Source of the DNA: Mixophyes australis
Lineage: Eukaryota > Chordata > Amphibia > Anura > Limnodynastidae
NCBI GenBank assembly: GCA_036250195.1
Contig: JAVHZZ010000001.1
Coordinates: 377,066,707 to 377,130,706, forward strand
DNA length: 64,000 nucleotides
Direction of reading: 5' to 3'
The notes under the pieces were generated by a model. It did not search any database. It saw only the letters and a list, made by a program, of their open reading frames with translations, and was not told where the DNA came from. The position numbers were made by a program, and so were the translations under genes. This document shows positions 22,838-33,990 of this stretch, one piece after another. The first letter of the stretch is position 1. Every line of letters starts with the position of its first letter.

Positions 22838-24720
22838 TTACATAGAAAGTTTTAAAAAGATGTTATCGTCATCATCTTCAGCTTCATCCTCACCCTCATC
22901 AGTGTGTACGTCATCATCACAAACTATCAATTCATCGCCGCTTGAATCCGCCATTAGAGAACAGTCAGTGCTTGGATGTCTTGGATGGTGAAGGCCTTCC
23001 TCATGGAAGATGTAGTTCATTTTTATAAACATCATTTTCTCCACATTTTTGGGAAGTAACCTTCTACGGCGACCACTGACTAAGTTCCCTGCTGTGCTGA
23101 ACACTCGTTCAGAGTACACACTGGAGGGTGGGCAGCTTAGGTATTGCAAAGCAAGTTTGTACATGGGTTTCCAAATGGCCTGCTTTTCTTCCCAGTAAGG
23201 AAAGGGACTGTCTGACATTTCCATATCAACTACCTCTTGAAAGTAATCCTCCACCATCCTTTGCATGTTTATACTCGTATTGGATGGAGTTATGGGAAAG
23301 TGACACATTTTTTTGAAAAATCCTTGAAACCAGCCCAGATGTTAAATTGTTCTGGTCTGCCCCCTGCGTCTTCCCTGCTTCTTTTTGGGAAATTTAATTT
23401 TTTACGAGCAGCAGCAGCTTGAGAAAGTGAAGGAGGACACGTTGTCAAGCCGAGGCCCAGTTCAGCGGCCAACTTGCTGAGCAATAGCTCCTTGCAAAAG
23501 TTCACATCTCGCTCATTTACAAGTAAAGACTCAATGTAGGTTTTAAACCTTGAATCAAGCACAGTGGCCAAAACGTACTGATCCGAGTTCAAGATCTTAA
23601 TAACTCGAGGATCATTGTGAAGCGAATTAAGTACTTGATCGACAAGGCCAACATACTTTGCTGAATTGCTTGCTTTCAGCTCCTCCTTCATTTTCTCAAG
23701 CTGCTTTTCCAATAGTCTAATTAAAGGAATGACTTGGCTCAAACTAGCAGAGTCTGCACTCACCTCACACGTCACAACTTCAAATGGTTTCAGCACCTTG
23801 CACAGCACTGAAAGGATTCCCCACTGTGCAAGAGTGAAATACATCCCCCCTCCTTTCCCAATGTCATGGCTTGCGCAATATGCTTGGATGGCTTTGCATT
23901 GTTCCTCCATCCTCTGAAGCATGTACAGGGTGGAATTCCACCTAGTTACCACCTCTTGCTTAAGTTGGTGGCAGGGCAAGTTAAACTGCTCTTGGAGCTG
24001 CTGTAATCTCCTACATGCTGTGGCTGAATGCCTGAAATGGCCTGAAATCTTACGGGCCACCGAAAGCATCTCCTGCACTTCACGGTTATTTCGTAGGAAG
24101 CTCTGCACCACCAAGTTGATGGTGTGAGCAAAACAGGGAATGAGTTGGAAATCACCCAGCTGTAATGCTCGCACTATATTGTTGGCGTTATCAGAAATGA
24201 CATACCCTGGGGAGAGTCTGAGTGGTATAAGCCATGCATCAATCACATCTCTCAGTTTGCGTAGCAAATTGTCAGCCGTATGCCTGTTAGTGAAGCCGGT
24301 GATACAAAGAGTGGCCTGCCTGTGACAAATGTTACGTAGTGGTGTACATGCTGCTGCTGTTCCTGCTGGTGAAGGTGAATGACCAACCCAGTGGGCTGTC
24401 ACAATCATATAGTCTTTGGTTTGGCCACTTCCACTTGTCCACATATCTGTGGTTAAGTGGACAGTGGGCAGAATGGCATTTTTCAGCGCAATCTCTACAT
24501 TTTTTACACACTTTTTGGTATAGTTGTGGAATTGCTTTACGGGAGAAATAGTGCCGTGATGGAATTCTGTAACGCGGACACAAAACCTCAATTAACTGTG
24601 AAAAACCAGCTGTGTTTATTGTGGAGATTGGACGCAGATCTAACACTAACATTGCAGCCATGGCATCTGTGATTCGCTTGGCGACTGGGTGACTGCTGTC
24701 ATATTTGCTTACCCTCTACT
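22838..24720 (-). pseudogene. hAT transposase, two single-base frame breaks, N-terminus not found
   Basis: Read on the minus strand the order is AAMLVLDLRPIS (about 24650), PRYRIPSRHYF, LTTDMWTSGSG (first catalytic Asp, about 24455), GFTNRHTADNL, VISDNANNIVRA (second Asp, about 24195), CFAHTINLVVQ, EVVTRWNSTLYM (RW motif, about 23940) and VLATVLDSRFK. The dimerisation domain SVYSERVFSTAGNLVSGRR (catalytic Glu) lies near 23105, followed by an acidic tail. The frame changes twice, near 24522 and near 23315, each time in a run of A (T on the plus strand). Each break is explained by one base. The zinc-finger BED domain expected at the N-terminus is not visible upstream, where the 100-bp array lies. 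It would act as a nuclear cut-and-paste transposase. Either a fresh pseudogene or sequencing error in the A-runs. Confidence 0.88.
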
Positions 24721-25597
24721 GCTGACAGATATGACTTTTGACAGCCAGAAATATTTATGCACAATTATGGGGGACACCTCAAAAGCACCGAGGAGTGCTA
24801 AAAATTATTTGGTAGATACTGCGGACAGATATGACTTTTGACAGCCAGAAATATTTATGCACAATTATGGGGGACACCCCAAAAGCACTGAGGAGTGCAA
24901 AAAATTATTTGGTAGATACTGCTGACAGATATAAGTTTTGACAGCCAGAAATATTTATGCACAATTATGGGGGACACCCCAAAAGCACCGAGGAGTGCTA
25001 AAAATTATTTGGTAGATACTGCTGACAGATATGACTTTTGACAGCCAGAAATATTTATGCACAATTATGGGGGACACCCCAAAAGCACCGAGGAGTGCTA
25101 AAAATTATTTGGTAGATACTGCTGACAGATATGACTTTTGACAGCCAGAAATATTTATGCACAATTATGGGGGACACCCCAAAAGCACTGAGGAGTGCTA
25201 ACGATTAGTTGGTAGATACTGCTGACAGATATGACTTTTGACAGCCAGAAATATTTATGCACAATTATGGGGGACACCCCAAAAGCACTGAGGAGTGCTA
25301 AAAATTATTTGGTAGATACTGCTGACAGATATGACTTTTGACAGCCAGAAATATTTATGCACAATTATGGGGGACACCCCAAAAGCACTGAGGAGTGCAA
25401 AAAATTAGTTGGTAGATACTGCTGACAGATATAACTTTCGACAGCCAGAAATATTTATGCACAATTATGGGGGACACCCCAAAAGCACTGAGGAGTGCTA
25501 AAAATTATTTGGTAGATACTGCTGACAGATATGACTTTTGACAGCCAGAAATATTTATGCACAATTATGGGGGACACCCCAAAAGCACTGGGGAGTG
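24721..25597. repeat. Nine-copy tandem array with an exact 100-bp period
   Basis: Units beginning GCTGACAGATATGACTTTTG start at 24721, 24821, 24921, 25021, 25121, 25221, 25321, 25421 and 25521; the ninth is partial. Spacing is exactly 100 bp in every step, with only base substitutions between units. 100 is not a multiple of three, so it is not coding. It occupies the transposase's upstream region inside the hAT element. Confidence 0.97.
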
Positions 25598-26049
25598 CCA
25601 ACTATTAACAAAAAATAATAAACCTCTATCCTCCTCTCTTCTCTAGCAATTTTTGTTAGAGCAATTGCAAGAAGAATATTGGATTATCTGTCCCTGCTCT
25701 AATCAGCCTGTGACTACACCCTGCTCTCTCCCTCTGTCAAATGGCGATGGATTGCTGTGGAGGCGTGTATTTATAATGTTGAAGTATCGCGAGAACCGAG
25801 CCCCGAGATCCGACGACGTCACGATGACGTTCGGCCTCGATTTGGATTCGGAACAGGCGGGACTCGGCTACCCAAAGTTCGGGTAGGTTCGGTTCTCGGG
25901 GAACCGGACCCGCCCATCTCTAATTAAAACCATTACAGTCAGGCTTTCATTACTAGCATTCCATAGTAACTGCACTGACAAAGGTGGTCAATTATTTTAT
26001 TACTGTTAAAGCTAAATGTCACTCCTAACTTTTGTATCTGTGCTGCATT

Positions 26050-27560
26050 TTGCATCGTGACCATTCACTTCTCACACAAATGCTTCACGTTCTATCCTAG
26101 TTATCATCCTACATGTCAAACCTGTTTTAAGTGCTCGTTTGTCTGGATCCACCCCCTCTCTCTTCCTCCTGTATCAATTATAGTACAACTAGACTCATGT
26201 CTAGGCCCTCTGATCTTTCCCATCTATACCACTTCTCTTGTGTAACGAATCATAACGGTCACCGCCCGCAGTAAGCTCTCAGCACACGACCACATGACCA
26301 ATCACAAGCTGAGCAGTGCCATCACAACCAGTGCGGACGAAGTACGCATGCATCGGACTCCACACAAAAGCAGCCCGCATGCACCGTTTTAATGATTTTG
26401 CCGCCCACCTGCTATGCTCGACAGGGCGATTCAAGTCCACGTGGACCAAACATCAAATGTTCAAAAGTTATTTTTAAAACTTGGAAAATCCGTCGAAAAA
26501 AGGCGCCGGAACTCAGTTCTGTGAGTTCTATGACAAAAAAAAGTACTGGTTGTCTGTATTTCACCGGTTCCAATATAATTTACTTTAACTAATATACAAA
26601 GCCAATAACAAAACTGCACCAATATAATTATCTTTTACTTGTCTCAAAAATCTCCCAACTGAATCTCCCTACCTTTCCATTGAAAATACCACCCTAATTT
26701 CTCTCTCTCAAGTCTGCTGTCTGGGTGTTATCCTTGACTCCTCAGTCTCTGTCACCCACACATTCAGTCCCTCTTCCAATACTGTCACTTTCACTTTTGT
26801 AATATCTCCTTAATCAGGCCCTTTTTATCTGGAAAGCAAATAAATTCTTATCCACTTTTGTTATGTCTCACCTTGATTACTATAACCTTCTTCTCTCTGG
26901 CCTCCCTTACACATTTCTCTCTCCACCCTGTTGTCCATCTCATTTTCCTCCGTTGCTGCTCTACCTTTGCTGTCCAACTCTTCCAGTCGCTACACTGGCT
27001 CCCTGTATCCTACAGAATCCAGTACAAATTCCTCACTCTCACTTATAAAGCCCTTAACCACTCCTTTTCTCCAATGCACATGTCTACGCACACTACCTCC
27101 TACCCACTTCAATGACTACACAATCGCCACTGATTACCTCTTCCCATTTCCACCTTTAGGAGTCCCACACCCAAGTATCCTATACACAAGTGTCCAAGTC
27201 TTCAAATGTACCCTAAAAATGTATGTCTTTATTCAAGCCTACTAGCCCACTTCCTAACTCAGCCAAGTTCACTACCCCAATTCCTGCCCCACTCTGCTTC
27301 TCCCTGTTTCTCTCCACCCCTCCCCTCTAGAATGCAAACTCTTATGAGCAGGGACCTCCTAGTGATTTCTTTACATTAGAAATTACAAGTATATAATTTT
27401 TCACGCTGTAATTTTGTAAGTATGCAAATGTTGATGTTTGTAGTTATGCTATTTTGTTGTTTTTCTATTAATGTAATTTTGTTGCTTGCTCAAAACCCCT
27501 ACGTACTGTACTGCAGAACTTTTGTAGTGCCTTATAAATAAAAGATAATAAAAACAATAA
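26050..27560 (+). mobile_element. L2 LINE, 3' half, degenerate
   Basis: The copy enters at the end of the reverse transcriptase (counterpart of the GSVLGP box near 26190). After an unrelated insertion it continues through a LGVILDSS counterpart (CTGGGTGTTATCCTTGAC, about 26724), LDYYNLLLSGL (about 26872) and the C-terminal segment. It ends with TAGTGCCTTATAAATAAAAG at about 27525 and an (AATA)n tail. Stops and frameshifts throughout. Ordering is collinear with 36965-41265. Confidence 0.85.
26237..26640. mobile_element. Unidentified insertion inside the L2
   Basis: L2 homology stops at about 26236 and resumes at about 26640. The intervening 400 bp contain a distinct CG-containing part (26240-26520; for example CACCGCCCGCAG and GCGCCGGAACTC) unlike its AT-rich neighbours, then an AT-rich tail. 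No terminal repeats or target duplication were found by eye. Confidence 0.5.
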
Positions 27561-28699
27561 TAACATATCTGATCTACTCAAGATGTGTGCCTATCATATT
27601 CCTTCATTACTCACATTCCCAATTACAAGACTTTTTCAGGCAGCACCAATTATGTGACATTCCTGCCCTCAAACAAGCCTCCAAACCTTTAAGCATTCCC
27701 TGAAAACAAAAAAGAAATTAATTGTGTGGATTGGTCAATTCATATATAATGGGCCAGTGATGTCACAGAAACTTAAATGACTGAATTCGTAGGCTTTTTT
27801 TAACCTGTATTAGTTCCTTTGTGTAGGAGGAATTCAACCTTCCTGTAATGAGTGGGGAGGTAATACTGTTTAACATAGTTGCATTGAAATGTCATATAAA
27901 CACTGCACCATGTGTTTGACCATTATGGTTCATATCTGAAAATTTCAATCTTAGTTATCCTTAAAGCTATCCTATTTCTATTGTTTTGTCAAGTTTTTTT
28001 TCAATTATCAAACGTGATAGGTTGGTGGATGGAATAATTAAGCTGCCCATACACTCTGACATTTGCAGTGATTTAAGGAAATTTGCTCAACTTCTTAGTA
28101 TATGTGGCCGCTAAACAAGCCTGCTATCGGATAACCTATTTAAAAATGATCAGTTTATCATTATTTATGTAAATGCGGTTGAAAGATGAGATGACCACTA
28201 TTAGTGAGTGTGTGTGGTCATCGTCTGATCACACTGACAGGCACCTTTAATGTCAGAAGAGATCTAAGTGTCAAACAAGTGGATCTTGTCCAATTTAGCT
28301 ACTCTGTTTGCATTTTTTGTTGTTATTATTATTATAATTATGTGAGACAATGGTTGATATCAGATGTGCACTATTTACATCTAAGTGTATTCAGTAGAAC
28401 ACACATAAAGGGCTGCATGTGTAGCTAATTATTCACAAGCTTGTATTTTGTTATTATACTTTCTTAATCATCAGTTTGCAAGTGAATAAAATAACTTCAC
28501 CAGGTAGCAGTCCTAGTTGTAAATGTCATCGGCATTCAAATGGAACTATATATTGCTAGGTTATTTTTGATTTTGGAACATATTTGTATGTGGTTTGCCC
28601 TCTAGGTACTTGTGTTTTAATTATACATTGTTTGTGGTTTTTAACGTTATGATTGAATAAATGTATACATTTTTTTTACACCACTACTACATAAGACTT
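27561..28699. other. No recognisable feature
   Basis: AT-rich intergenic DNA; nothing supported. Confidence 0.5.
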
Positions 28700-29500
28700 A
28701 ATTAAGTAAATGTTTGTTAGGTTTATTCCTAGGCTCACTTTTGTTATTAGTTTATACTCTTATGGGCTCCAATATCATTTGTATAGAGATTACACTCATA
28801 TCTATCTCTTCACTCCTGAACTCTCTTTATCAATATTAACTAACATTTCCAACTATCTTTCAGTCGTGGGTTCATGGATGTCTCAAAGGTATGTAGGGTT
28901 TAACAAAGATAATACAGAAATGATACGCTTTTACCCATTATCTTCCAAATCTGTTCCTGACATCTTAACAGTCATTGACTCCACTATTCTTCTCGCTTCC
29001 TAAACTCGCTGGCTTGGAGTCACTTTCAATTCTGCACTCTCTAGTATCTTATTTATTTAGTCGATCTTCAAGTTGTGCCAGTTCTGCTTGTGCAAATTAC
29101 CATAACATCTTTCCTTAAACAAGATGCTAATGAGATCATAGTTCATGTCCATATAGCTTCCTGCTTTGATCTGCTGGCTTTCCATAACTTCTATAATGAA
29201 ATTGAATGTGTTGATCCATGCCTACAAACACCTTCATTGCTCAAGAACTGTTATACCACCCAAATTACTGTCTTTACTAATAAATACTCCCCAGTCACCC
29301 TCTTAAATCCTCTAGAAAACATCTAATGTCAAAAGAATTTCCACCTCTTTAAGAACCTTATCACTATCCTCCATGATCTCTGATTTTGGTAGTTGTTCTA
29401 CCTACTACTATTGTTGTTTTCCCTCTATCTTTTGTATAATGTGTTCCTCAGTCCTCTTAGATTGTAATCTCATTTGGCAAGGTCCATATTTATCCTCTGC
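28700..29500 (+). mobile_element. L2 LINE, 3' portion, highly degenerate
   Basis: The frame from 28710 reads SYGLQYHLYRDYTHIYLF, matching [17 protein letters not shown] of the intact L2, with the catalytic ADD changed to RDY. The following segment (SWMSQRYVGFNKDNTEMI) also aligns. Weaker similarity continues to about 29500, where TTAGATTGTAATCTCATTTG matches the L2 3' untranslated region. It is inactive. Confidence 0.8.
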
Positions 29501-29660
29501 TATCTTTCAATTATATGTATGAAAATAATTGGTTATATAATATTAAGGATGCATTAAAATAAATTGCTTGAATTGCTAAATTGAAATAAGCAAATGTTGG
29601 TTTACGAGAAATGTGGTCCAAAATCAGCAATACGTTGTAATGCTTCAGAGATCTGCTAGC

Positions 29661-29825
29661 CAGGGTCGTATCTAGGGCGGTGCGACAGGGGCGACCGCCC
29701 AGGGCGCAAAGCTAAAGGGGGCGCAATTTAGGAATATTTTGGGTGCATTTGGTTAAAATTGAGGGCTAGGGGGGCGGCATTTGTCTTTCTCGCCCCTGGC
29801 ACTAGAATTCTAAGTTACGGCTCTG
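29661..29825. mobile_element. hAT MITE, 165 bp, exact 8-bp target duplication
   Basis: CTGCTAGC flanks the element on both sides (29653-29660 and 29826-29833). Ends are CAGGGTCGTATCTAGG and, read inward, CAGAGCCGTAACTTAG. The subterminal CGCCCAGGGCGCAAAG motif is shared with the 1785-bp element at 5197-6981, so this is a small internal-deletion relative. Confidence 0.93.
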
Positions 29826-29833
29826 CTGCTAGC

Positions 29834-31771
29834 TATCTACAAACGAGCTCTTGTGTAGCTAAGTTAAGCTGCTAACAGACAAACAAGTTATGTGTAGAGC
29901 ATCATAGTTGTGTATAAAAGTCAAGAAGACTGCTAAGAAATTTATAGAACAGAGAGAGAGATGTTTCGACACTCATATAGTGCAAATCAAGGGTGGTATG
30001 CAATTAATTTGACTGTGCAAAATCAGAAATTTGTACAAATTTTAGGCTTGGCTGAATCGATTCATTTTCTGTCTACATAATATGTTGGCACTTTATAAAG
30101 AAAGGATAATAATAAGTTATTATAATATTAAATAATAAATGTGATGATGGCAGAATGAAAGGCAGCTGACTAGCAATGCTGTTCCAAATACCAAATTTGT
30201 AGGAGTGGTTGCAAGCAGATAGAGCAGGTATAGCCTGCTGTGTCTAACAATATTTTTTAGCGGTCATTAGCTGTGGTATTTATTATAAAAGCAGCAATGC
30301 CTCCATGGCAGTGGCGTAAACTATCATGGCGAATGACGCTCAGGGGAATCAGTAGTTACTAAAATCTTGTAAAATCTCTTCTCTCTGTCTCTTTATTTTA
30401 CAGATTTTTTTATGCTCATCCTTTGCAAATTGATTCATTTATTTGAAACAATTTGAACTTATTATTTTAGGTAATTTTTGTAGTGCTTTCTAAAATAATT
30501 AAATAAAAAAACTTAAAAACATAAATGATTACTTCCAATGTATATATTCTTATACTGAACATATTCTTCTGAAGAAAACCCAATAAAACTGTTCATGAAA
30601 GACTGACATAATTCATGTGCATATTTTCCGGAAAATGGTCTACGGGAAACGTTTCTAAAGAAGTGTTGCTTGACTGCTAATGTTAATGCATATAACTGTG
30701 CAGTATACCAAAAGCAACTTATGTGTAAAATTAACTGGCAATGGAATACGTGTGCTAAGATAAAAAGTGTGTGAACGATGTGAGGCTGTCAGAGTAATTA
30801 ATGTGGTTTGGCATAAAAGTGTATATAATATAATGTAGTGTTTGAACTTGGACGTCTATATTCAAGTACTCATATCTGTGAACATTTAGTCTTTATTATA
30901 TCATAGCTTTTTTCTAGTGTAATTGGTTTTCCAAAATCATGTACAATAAGTGACTACAGTAAAAATAAGTGCATGTATAAATTGTTGTATATATTGCCCA
31001 CAATATATTTGCGCTGTATACTTTGATGTCACATTTAATGGAATTCCAAATGTTATGCAAATAGATTTGCCAATAGGTACATGTAATTCTTGACAAAAAG
31101 TTGACCCATAAGACTGGACTATCTGCAAAATATATTAATAAAAGTCCTACTCACAAACATTTTCATGGTTTGCATGGTGTTCCCAATTTTCTCTAGGCAA
31201 AAAAGAATGTTGCCTATTAGTTCTGAGGATGACGCTGCTAAATAAAGCAAAGTCTAAACAGATTAAAGCCTTAGACCTTAGATTCTGCCTTATACCACTT
31301 TTCCAAATTAACCCTCTTCTTGTCTAGGTTAGCAATTCTTTGTAGAAGAGCAGACAGAATTCTAGTACAAATAAGTAACCATTAGACTGACAGACTATGC
31401 AGCACATTTATAATAATCTTGAATAATCTAATGCAACTTGTGAGCATCAATTCACAAAAATAAACTTTTTCATAGTGAGAACTCATTTAATCAACAAGGC
31501 ACACATATGTTAATTTCCATATTTTTTTTACTATACAAAACAGGTGAAATGTTACAATAGCAAATATGCCCATCACTGTATTTTTATTCCATATTAATGT
31601 GCTGTGTGAAAAACTTAGCATGCAACAGTTTTAGTCATAAACACAGCTTTCTTTTAGCACAAACCGATTTAAAATGTTCAGTTAGGCCATTAGCTGTCGC
31701 AAAATAGTTTTATATTATGTTGAGGCATCTAACTCCAATTAATACTAAAGATGCCCAAAACTGTGATTTTT
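29834..31771. other. Unannotated stretch
   Basis: AT-rich DNA. A short piece at about 30080-30115 (GGCACTTTATAAAGAAAGGATAATAATAA) resembles an L2 or SINE 3' tail, and CAGTGGCGTAAACTATC near 30310 resembles a hAT terminus, but neither has a partner. Confidence 0.4.
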
Positions 31772-31779
31772 ATGACAAT

Positions 31780-31928
31780 CAGTGGCGCTGCAGGTGCCGT
31801 GCACAGGGGTCCATGGAGATAATGGGGCCTGCTGCAAGGCAGATGCAAAGGGTCGGAATTAGCGAGCTGTGGGCCCGTTTCCTTCCTCCCCGCTTCCCAG
31901 GGCTCGCAGCTCACTAGTTCCGCCTCTA
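31780..31928. mobile_element. hAT-like MITE, 149 bp
   Basis: Ends CAGTGGCGCTGCAGG and, read inward, TAGAGGCGGAACTAG. The 8 bases outside are ATGACAAT (31772-31779) and ATGCCAAT (31929-31936), a target duplication with one mismatch. The GC-rich core has no coding capacity and stands out from the AT-rich neighbourhood. Confidence 0.78.
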
Positions 31929-31936
31929 ATGCCAAT

Positions 31937-33185
31937 TATGATAATTTTAGCGTTAACAGGCTGCAAGTCACAGTGTGTATGGGCCCGAAAAGACCGCTGA
32001 TATGACTCAATCACTGATCTAGATCTTTCAGTTGTTGATCATGATGCACAGTAAATGTGGTCAGACAATAACTGTAGCTGACTCTATTTGCGCTCATGGT
32101 CTGTCAATGTTTGATAATGCTAGCAAATTTTTTTTTATACCTATGCATCACAAATTCACAGATATCTGATTGATCTGTGGATGGCCAGCTTTATGAATTG
32201 AGCTTAGCAAATAGTTCCACTGTTATCTATTGCAAATAAGGTAGTCTTTTTAGGCTATCTAGGGATAAAGAATGTTCTAAAGCCAGATTCAGCAGACTGC
32301 TTTGCAGTAGTACTCATGTTTTCACCCAGCATGCATACACAGGTGCGGCCCATAGGCAGGTGCACTTTTTTCTGCCTCCATGCAGACATGTGGTCTGATC
32401 AGTTTAGTTGCGTTTCATTTTTTCCTAAGATACTGTTTATTTATACTGTAATTAAGTTTTTATTAGATTGATTTGTATTTACACACAAATAAATGTGCTT
32501 ACCCATATAAAGTGTGCATGTATTGTGTAAAAGTTGTCCTATGAAAAATAATGGCCAAAGTGTGATCTCTTCTCAGGATGTGAAAAATCATATAGTTTTG
32601 TAGGGGTCAAAAGGCAGATCACATATTAAACTTACCCTTGAAGCTCTGCGTATGCCCAAAATCGTACGATATGCCAGTGAACACAGCAACATTCAAAATA
32701 TCTTCAAGCGCAAATGACCCTTATTACAGCTTACGATTTCATGGGCAGTATGGGAAGGGGACTGGGTGTTGGCATGTAGTCATTGTGCAGGAAGGGTGGG
32801 CCAAGCTTTAGTGCACCCAGCAGTGTCTGATTCAAACTTTGGGCATCTCAAGGGTACTTGTTTCTCTGTCATATCACTTGTACCAGATACAGGTCTGGTG
32901 TAAGTGCTGATTACTAGTGATGATGGTTGGGTATGCATGCTAGAACATGTGTTTGCAATCAAAAGCAACTGTAAAAATGCATTTTATGTATTGCAGACAT
33001 TCAGAATATCCTGATACATTTAGATTATTGGGGAGGTGAAAAAAAAAAATTTTAAGATTTTTTTCAATTATGACTACATATATAACAGGTGATGTTAATA
33101 TATATTATTCTTTTGGAAGTTTATATTCCACATACATATTGGATGTATCCAGTGTATTATTTACCTGCTTAAACTGAGTGCACCT
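31937..33185. other. No recognisable feature
   Basis: AT-rich intergenic DNA; nothing supported. Confidence 0.5.
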
Positions 33186-33485
33186 ATCATCATCAGCTAT
33201 TTATATAGCGCCACTAATTCCACAGCGCTGTACAGAGAACTCACTCATGTCAGTCCCTGCTCCAGTGAAGCCTACAGTCTAAATTAGCTAACATACACAC
33301 ACCGAGAGAGACTAAGGTAAATTTTTAATAGCAGCCAATTGACCTACTGGTATGTTTTCTGGGAGGAAACCCACACAAACACAGGGAGAATAATAAAACT
33401 CCAGACAGATAAGACCATGGTCAGGAATTGAACTCATGACCCCAGCGCTATCAGGCAGAAGTGCTAACCACTAAGTCACCGTGCC
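33186..33485 (-). mobile_element. tRNA-derived SINE
   Basis: Same family as 7936-8266, from the (ATC)n tail at 33186 to the tRNA-like head ending near CACCGTGCC. A-box-like GGTGACTTAGTGGTTAGC and B-box-like GAGTTCAATTCCTGACC are visible on the minus strand. It has lost about 20 bases in the central body (near 33357) relative to the other copies. Confidence 0.85.
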
Positions 33486-33899
33486 TATATTCAACAACCG
33501 ATGTACCTTTACTTCCACTCCTTGCCGAATATGGTCTTCAATATGTTCGATTTAAGTGCTTTAAGAGAAAAAAACGCACAAAATGTTAGTTATGCTTGCC
33601 TTAACGTATCAGGCCCATTATGAGGAACTGCATTACCTAACCTGTGTTAGGTAATGCATGCCACAATCCACGCAGTCCCTCCATCAGAAGGAGCAAAACA
33701 TTCCTCTCCACAGTCACTAGTCACTGTCATTTTCACAGACTAAGCTATGCATTCACCTGTACAAACTTTAGGTGTATGGCATCACATAGGAAAAACAGTA
33801 TTTTTGCTGCATATTTTGATGGGTTCATAATTGACACTTCTGTATAATTCTACAAATATAAAAGAAAAATAGACCACAGAAGAATAACCACTGTGATAT
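33486..33899. other. No recognisable feature
   Basis: Contains a short inverted repeat (TACCTAACCTGTGTTAGGTA, about 33635) but no gene. Confidence 0.45.
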
Positions 33900-33990
33900 A
33901 TCGCTAGGCATAAAAGTGGAGGTATTTGCCAATATCAACCAATCAGGTTCTAGCTGTCATTTTCTAGGTAGTCTCTAGCTGTAATAGTAT
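33900..33990. mobile_element. Single arm of a foldback MITE
   Basis: AAAGTGGAGGTATTTGCC followed by CAACCAATCAGGTTCTAGC repeats the left arm of the 8623-8799 element. The right arm is absent. Confidence 0.65.

Larger units (their letters stand above)
22107..25922 (-). mobile_element. hAT transposon, 3816 bp, near-complete, exact 8-bp target duplication
   Basis: ATTAAAAC lies directly outside both ends (22099-22106 and 25923-25930). The left end begins TAGAGATGG and the right end read inward also begins TAGAGATGG, giving 9-bp perfect terminal repeats. The subterminal left region is made of GGTTTTGG-type words. The minus strand carries a transposase with all three catalytic residues visible. 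The part of the element upstream of the transposase is occupied by a 100-bp tandem array. Clean ends and short gene damage suggest recent activity. Confidence 0.92.

Noticed and set aside
24721..25597. Regular repeats suggestive of a CRISPR array
   Set aside because: Whole 100-bp units are repeated with no unique spacers, in a eukaryotic transposon.
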